Source of the DNA: an uncultured Hungatella sp.
Lineage (GTDB): Bacteria; Bacillota; Clostridia; Lachnospirales; Lachnospiraceae
DNA length: 13,891 nt
Reading direction: 5' to 3'
NCBI GenBank assembly: GCA_959018155.1
Contig: CAUEKH010000029.1
Span: 1-13,891 of the forward strand
Positions 12,401 through 13,891 of this stretch are shown here, piece after piece. Below the pieces are notes generated by a model. The model was not told where the DNA came from, searched no databases, and saw nothing but the letters and a program-made list of their open reading frames with translations. A program made the position numbers and the translations under genes. Within the stretch, counting starts at the first letter, position 1. The number at the start of each line of letters is the position of its first letter.

Positions 12401-13514
12401 TCATTTTTCCTGTAAAATACTCTCCGGTAATACCGCCGATGGCTTTCGATCCCTCTCCTCCTATCGTACCGCTTACCCGGACATTGTAGATATCACAGTC
12501 ATTCTGATATCCGACGATTCCGCCGATATAACCGATTCCCTGAATCCTGGCAGTCTTTCCATTTCCCGTAGAGACAGTGCAGTCAACAATGACAGAATCG
12601 GCTGCTGTGCCTGCTATCCCGCCTGCATAGATGAGTTCCTTTCCCCCTGCAGCATTGATTTTTAAATTATCGCAGTCACAGTTTTCAACGGCAGTGTCAC
12701 TGATTTCTCCTGCTATCCCGCCTGTGGTTCCGGCAGTTGAGAGGCAGGCGTTCTTTACCGTTATATTTTTCAATGTAGAATCCGTCACAGAACCGGCCAG
12801 AACTCCTGTGTATTCATTTCCACAGACTTCCGTGTCCGGTACTGGAATAACGGTTACATTGCGGATTTCTGCATCTGCAATACTGCCAAACAGCCCTACA
12901 TGGTTGTAGGAGGACCAGGCATTCAGTCTGAAATTCCGAATCGTATGACCTCTTCCGTCAAAAATACCATGGAAACTGTTTTCCACACTTCCGCCTCTCT
13001 CGGAGGAATCCGAGTAAAAGCCTATTGGAATCCAGTTTTCACCCTGCAGGTCGATATCTCCCGAGAGAGCAAAAGAACAGCCCGAATAATCTCCGGCGTA
13101 ATCAACGCCATTTCCGTCTAAGATCACCATCCCCATAGCTGTCAGTTCCGAGAGCCCCATAAGCTGCTCTTTGTTCTTTATCAGAAACGGATGCTCTGGT
13201 GAACCGTCTCCGTGATCCCCGTCGAGAAATTCAAAACTCGTCTTTCCACTCCAGGAATCCCAGATATCACCCAGAGAATTTTCAGCCAGATACAGGGCGG
13301 CTGATGGTGTGGCTTTCTTATCAGGCGTAATCGGGACAATGGGGGCAATGCAGTTGGAATCTGTGGCCAGCCTTATCTCTCCTCCTGTTTCTGAAGAGAG
13401 AGGCCGCCACTCTAAGCCGGCAACCGGTTTTGCTGTAACGATTTCTGACAGAAGTATGACAGCGCCAAGTAAAACAGATGCGTACCGGCGGCAGTTTTTG
13501 TGTGTTTTTTTCAT
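9429..13514 (-). CDS. Secreted GLUG / Ig-like modular protein with C-terminal cell-wall-binding repeats
   Basis: Complete, 1361 residues, ATG 13514-13512, TGA 9431-9429. Residues 1-27 are a signal peptide (KKTHKNCRR, core VLLGAVILL, end IVTA). Residues about 100-390 carry GSPEHPFLIKNKEQL, FALSGDIDL, FHGIFDGRGHTIRNF and repeated GGIAG/GGIVG strands, typical of GLUG-containing beta-helix surface proteins. Residues about 525-609 end MPEENITVSANY, resembling a divergent InlB-B repeat. Residues about 612-1192 hold four diverged Ig-like (Big-type) modules centred on W688, W850, W1002 and W1118. Residues 1199-1221 are a Gly/Ser linker. Residues 1241-1361 are choline-binding-like repeats (GWYQDETGSLYYLNP, GWRWIDDSWYYFNP). 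It should be displayed on the wall non-covalently through these repeats. No catalytic motif was recognised, so a role in adhesion or structure is inferred. It sits 82 bases upstream of the giant adhesin gene, probably in one operon. Confidence 0.93.
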   Translation of the reverse strand: MKKTHKNCRRYASVLLGAVILLSEIVTAKPVAGLEWRPLSSETGGEIRLATDSNCIAPIVPITPDKKATPSAALYLAENSLGDIWDSWSGKTSFEFLDGDHGDGSPEHPFLIKNKEQLMGLSELTAMGMVILDGNGVDYAGDYSGCSFALSGDIDLQGENWIPIGFYSDSSERGGSVENSFHGIFDGRGHTIRNFRLNAWSSYNHVGLFGSIADAEIRNVTVIPVPDTEVCGNEYTGVLAGSVTDSTLKNITVKNACLSTAGTTGGIAGEISDTAVENCDCDNLKINAAGGKELIYAGGIAGTAADSVIVDCTVSTGNGKTARIQGIGYIGGIVGYQNDCDIYNVRVSGTIGGEGSKAIGGITGEYFTGKMKVARFEGSIGNSHLGSLAREGTFIGTRKGAASNFNYIDDLAYLFADTESKVSAGVCGSEISDDNDYTYGAHIGYWHPADLYFTLMQGGYSKTVDSRYFYEELEEGILSVMDEGDERFSIDHFAPDSVGRPTRGYLVVANRIDTVANGQDFYDVASLTIRGNSMYSKEIDKDHRGAVAAGEPVYVNTAPNNSDSEKFQMEGNPYYVNGKGEKKNTAYSDASHCYTFRMPEENITVSANYQKVAVSVRVEPDTYKFTVTQTRTGNRKSPVKTTEIKNREGKLIATYINGILEQGTEVQPVTIAASIDTNNDVSDNRVRWKIDDAELITLKKNDDEEYDGYTAKMAEVTVNLDAPFFTETVAELEKKQAEENYRYRIPDTIYGAGHQNGGVAVLTAETRPSTSFEGRPCTANCRIMVTFQILDQTLSAVEGAVLDRTALDFTVTRTLEGDRTKPEERITVTAPQSLTATFSPNHFSKNEVTWTSSDPSVVTVLQDESAYKEALISAGKDSKWIQDIIAADQVVRENDPYSRIEGKGVRKAIVTVDAKDMLGSHETAECEVTVHFNTADNTRIIPVKVAPDKTRVDFDLVMLKRGGIDSETVSMSGLESQDMKAKVFPDITEGLEHTPYNREVVWTSLDPRSVTVTPEGKVAAVPDAPWILKALEAAPYRASHEADIEARTVDGECVAKCRVHLDFHAECLELSERNIEFNLVLTKKGRRSSPTWTIAGLEAQHVQADIYTDGRNSDRVVWKSDVPEIIAVDNEGNIIPIIPQESDGNLSKLPDWLKKLTENSDEPQMVTGRITAASVNGTMEESVNVTLCVSMVDKTYQEGSSGGSGGGSTGGGKGGSTGGSTGITPDGQTLGPAGLSGAVNGIWTRTPGGKWHFASGRTYADEWAYINNPYVSAGQPAAAWFRFDKEGFMVTGWYQDETGSLYYLNPVSDGTMGQMVTGWRWIDDSWYYFNPMSDGTKGKMMVSTVIDGIYMVDEKGRWIEK
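9432..9794 (-). other. Choline-binding-like cell-wall-binding repeats
   Basis: Residues 1241-1361: GIWTRTPGGKWHFASGRTYADEW..., then FDKEGFMVTGWYQDETGSLYYLNPVSDG, GQMVTGWRWIDDSWYYFNPMSDG and GKMMVSTVIDGIYMVDEKGRWI. The repeating G-W-Y/W, aromatic pair and SDGT-x-G-x-M pattern is that of CW-binding repeats. They bind wall carbohydrates or choline non-covalently in known members. The ligand here is not determinable. Confidence 0.85.
9852..9920 (-). other. Gly/Ser/Thr linker
   Basis: Residues 1199-1221 are almost entirely Gly, Ser and Thr with one Lys (GSSGGSGGGSTGGGKGGSTG). It is a flexible spacer between the Ig-like modules and the wall-binding block. The DNA is correspondingly repetitive. Confidence 0.85.
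9939..11681 (-). other. Four diverged Ig-like modules
   Basis: Residues about 612-1192. Each module has an F-x-V/L-x-x-T-x-x-G-x-R-x-x-P opening (KFTVTQTRTGNRKSP; DFTVTRTLEGDRTKP; DFDLVMLKRGG; EFNLVLTKKGRRSSP). Each has a central V-x-W-x-S/I strand (W688, W850, W1002, W1118) resembling Big2 domains. Each then has a short helical insertion (FFTETVAELEKKQAEE; KWIQDIIAAD; PWILKALEAA; DWLKKLTENS). The last strand is C-x-I/V-x-V/L-x-F in three of the four. Confidence 0.68.
12345..12977 (-). other. GLUG-type beta-helix region
   Basis: Residues about 180-390. The stretch FHGIFDGRGHTIRNF plus HVGLFGSIADAEIRNVTV is the usual opening of GLUG regions. It is followed by several turns that alternate YTGVLAGSVTDS, TTGGIAGEISDT, YAGGIAGTAADS and YIGGIVGYQNDC, each with a following N/D-C/V-T/R-V strand. 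The regular spacing supports a right-handed helix of short strands. The known role in this class is surface display or adhesion. Confidence 0.7.
13434..13514 (-). other. Signal peptide of the GLUG/Ig-like protein
   Basis: Residues 1-27: Lys/Arg n-region, hydrophobic YASVLLGAVILLSEI, then VTA before KPVAG. Cleavage after residue 27 is the likeliest site; after VAG at residue 33 is an alternative. Confidence 0.75.
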
Positions 13515-13528
13515 CTTTTCTTCCTTTC
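13515..13528 (-). promoter_or_regulatory. Ribosome binding site of the GLUG/Ig-like protein gene
   Basis: The minus strand reads GAAAGGAAGAAAAG directly before ATGAAAAAAACA. The AGGA core ends seven bases before the ATG, which fixes this start. It is nearly identical to the leader at 9347-9360. Confidence 0.85.
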
Positions 13529-13551
13529 TGAATCTTCATGATGATTCCTGA

Positions 13552-13567
13552 GGAACAATTTTGTTCC
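13552..13567. promoter_or_regulatory. Perfect 7-bp inverted repeat in the leader, possible operator
   Basis: GGAACAA-TT-TTGTTCC on the plus strand (arms 13552-13558 and 13561-13567), about 40 bases upstream of the ATG. A two-base spacer argues against an RNA hairpin and is more like a dimeric protein binding site, but no regulator is visible and chance cannot be excluded. Confidence 0.35.
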
Positions 13568-13582
13568 ATACTGGTTCCATAT

Positions 13583-13645
13583 GGGTTCTACCCCGGGTTC
13601 TCTGGGTTCTATCCTGGCTTCTCTGGATTCTACCCTGGCTTCTAC
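13583..13645. repeat. Three 21-bp tandem repeats at the end of the DUF6273-like gene
   Basis: Plus-strand units: 13583-13603, 13604-13624 and 13625-13645, consensus GGGTTCTAYCCTGGSTTCTCT. Each unit is itself a 12 + 9 base near-duplication of GGNTTCT. The TAG stop of the upstream gene (13644-13642) lies inside the last unit. The 21-bp period leaves every reading frame in phase. Copy number could vary between strains by slippage. Confidence 0.85.
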
Positions 13646-13891
13646 CCGGGCAATTTCCCGGCAGCCGACTGCCGGATTGTCATAACCGGCCGGATTCCTA
13701 TAGACGTATTCGATACATCGACCGGGTGGATGTTTCCATTTACCAAATCTACTGCATAAATGCCTCTTCCATATTCAAATTTCTCCTCCCCGGCATATTG
13801 AGGCGTCCTGAGATAATAGCCTTTGGAATACGGGGACAGCTGTGTCTGCGGGTTATTTTCCCCGCTTCCGCTAAACTTCCAGAGGTATTCC
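13642..13891 (-). CDS. C-terminal fragment of a DUF6273-like exported protein (5' end outside the window)
   Basis: The frame enters at 13890 and ends at TAG 13644-13642, giving 82 visible residues. The pattern KGYYLRTPQ, GIYAVDLVNGNIHPV and IGIRPVMTI matches what I recall of the end of DUF6273-type domains: W/Y-LRTP, then a Y-x-V-D-x-x-G-x-I strand, then G-I/V-R-P-x-x-x-I/L near the C-terminus. Such domains often end Clostridia surface proteins, alone or after Ig-like repeats. The few residues after RPVMTI agree with a natural stop here, not a truncation. Function is unknown. The gene lies 127 bases upstream of the GLUG/Ig-like gene on the same strand, so it may belong to the same surface-protein cluster. 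The family call rests on the motif pattern only. Confidence 0.7.
   Translation of the reverse strand, partial: EYLWKFSGSGENNPQTQLSPYSKGYYLRTPQYAGEEKFEYGRGIYAVDLVNGNIHPVDVSNTSIGIRPVMTIRQSAAGKLPG

Noticed and set aside
13321..13569. Minus-strand frame starting MEQNCSSGIIMKIQ
   Set aside because: It overlaps the signal peptide region of the 1361-residue protein in another frame and has no ribosome binding site or recognisable domain.
13511..13650. Alternative minus-strand frame through the minisatellite (VEARVESREARIEPREPG...) ending at a TGA that overlaps the ATG of the next gene, suggesting a programmed frameshift or coupled C-terminal extension
   Set aside because: No X-XXY-YYZ slippery heptamer is present near the TAG, and the upstream protein already ends where its domain family normally ends. 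The open frame follows from the frame-neutral 21-bp repeat lacking stops in that phase.
13538..13759. Plus-strand frame with GFYPGFS repeats, reminiscent of Gly/Tyr-rich structural peptides
   Set aside because: The repeats come from the 21-bp minisatellite read on the wrong strand. There is no Shine-Dalgarno before its ATG, and it overlaps the end of the DUF6273-like gene antisense.

Overview
The window looks like Gram-positive Clostridia, most likely a gut Lachnospiraceae. The reasons are a roughly even base composition, purine-rich AGGA-type ribosome binding sites, and two families that I recall (from memory, no search run) as typical of that group: giant thioester/SpaA-type surface proteins, and exported proteins ending in choline-binding-like repeats with the GWYxDxxGxxYYLNPxSDGTxGxMxTGW pattern. 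All genes are on the minus strand and encode exported or surface proteins. I see no enzyme of central metabolism, RNA gene, transposase, phage gene or CRISPR array.

Right to left, in the direction of transcription: (1) positions 13891-13642 hold the last 82 codons of a gene whose C-terminus resembles a DUF6273-type domain. (2) A 127-base gap (13641-13515) holds three 21-bp tandem repeats, a 16-bp inverted repeat and a strong ribosome binding site. (3) Positions 13514-9429 are a complete 1361-residue secreted protein: signal peptide, GLUG-type beta-helix region, a probable InlB-B-like repeat, four diverged Ig-like modules, a Gly/Ser linker and a C-terminal cell-wall-binding repeat block. (4) An 82-base gap without a convincing terminator carries nearly the same ribosome-binding leader. 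(5) Positions 9346-1 are one uninterrupted frame of more than 3115 codons that leaves the window on the left. It has a signal peptide, a Cys-Gln thioester-type N-terminal domain and a long series of Cna-B/SpaA-like modules.

Genes 2 and 3 are probably co-transcribed and would put two very different surface proteins on the same cell. One is held non-covalently by wall-binding repeats. The other is a giant fibre-like adhesin stabilised by intramolecular bonds and probably sortase-anchored through a C-terminus outside the window. The functional reading is inference from domain architecture. The host ligand, the anchor and the matching sortase cannot be seen here.
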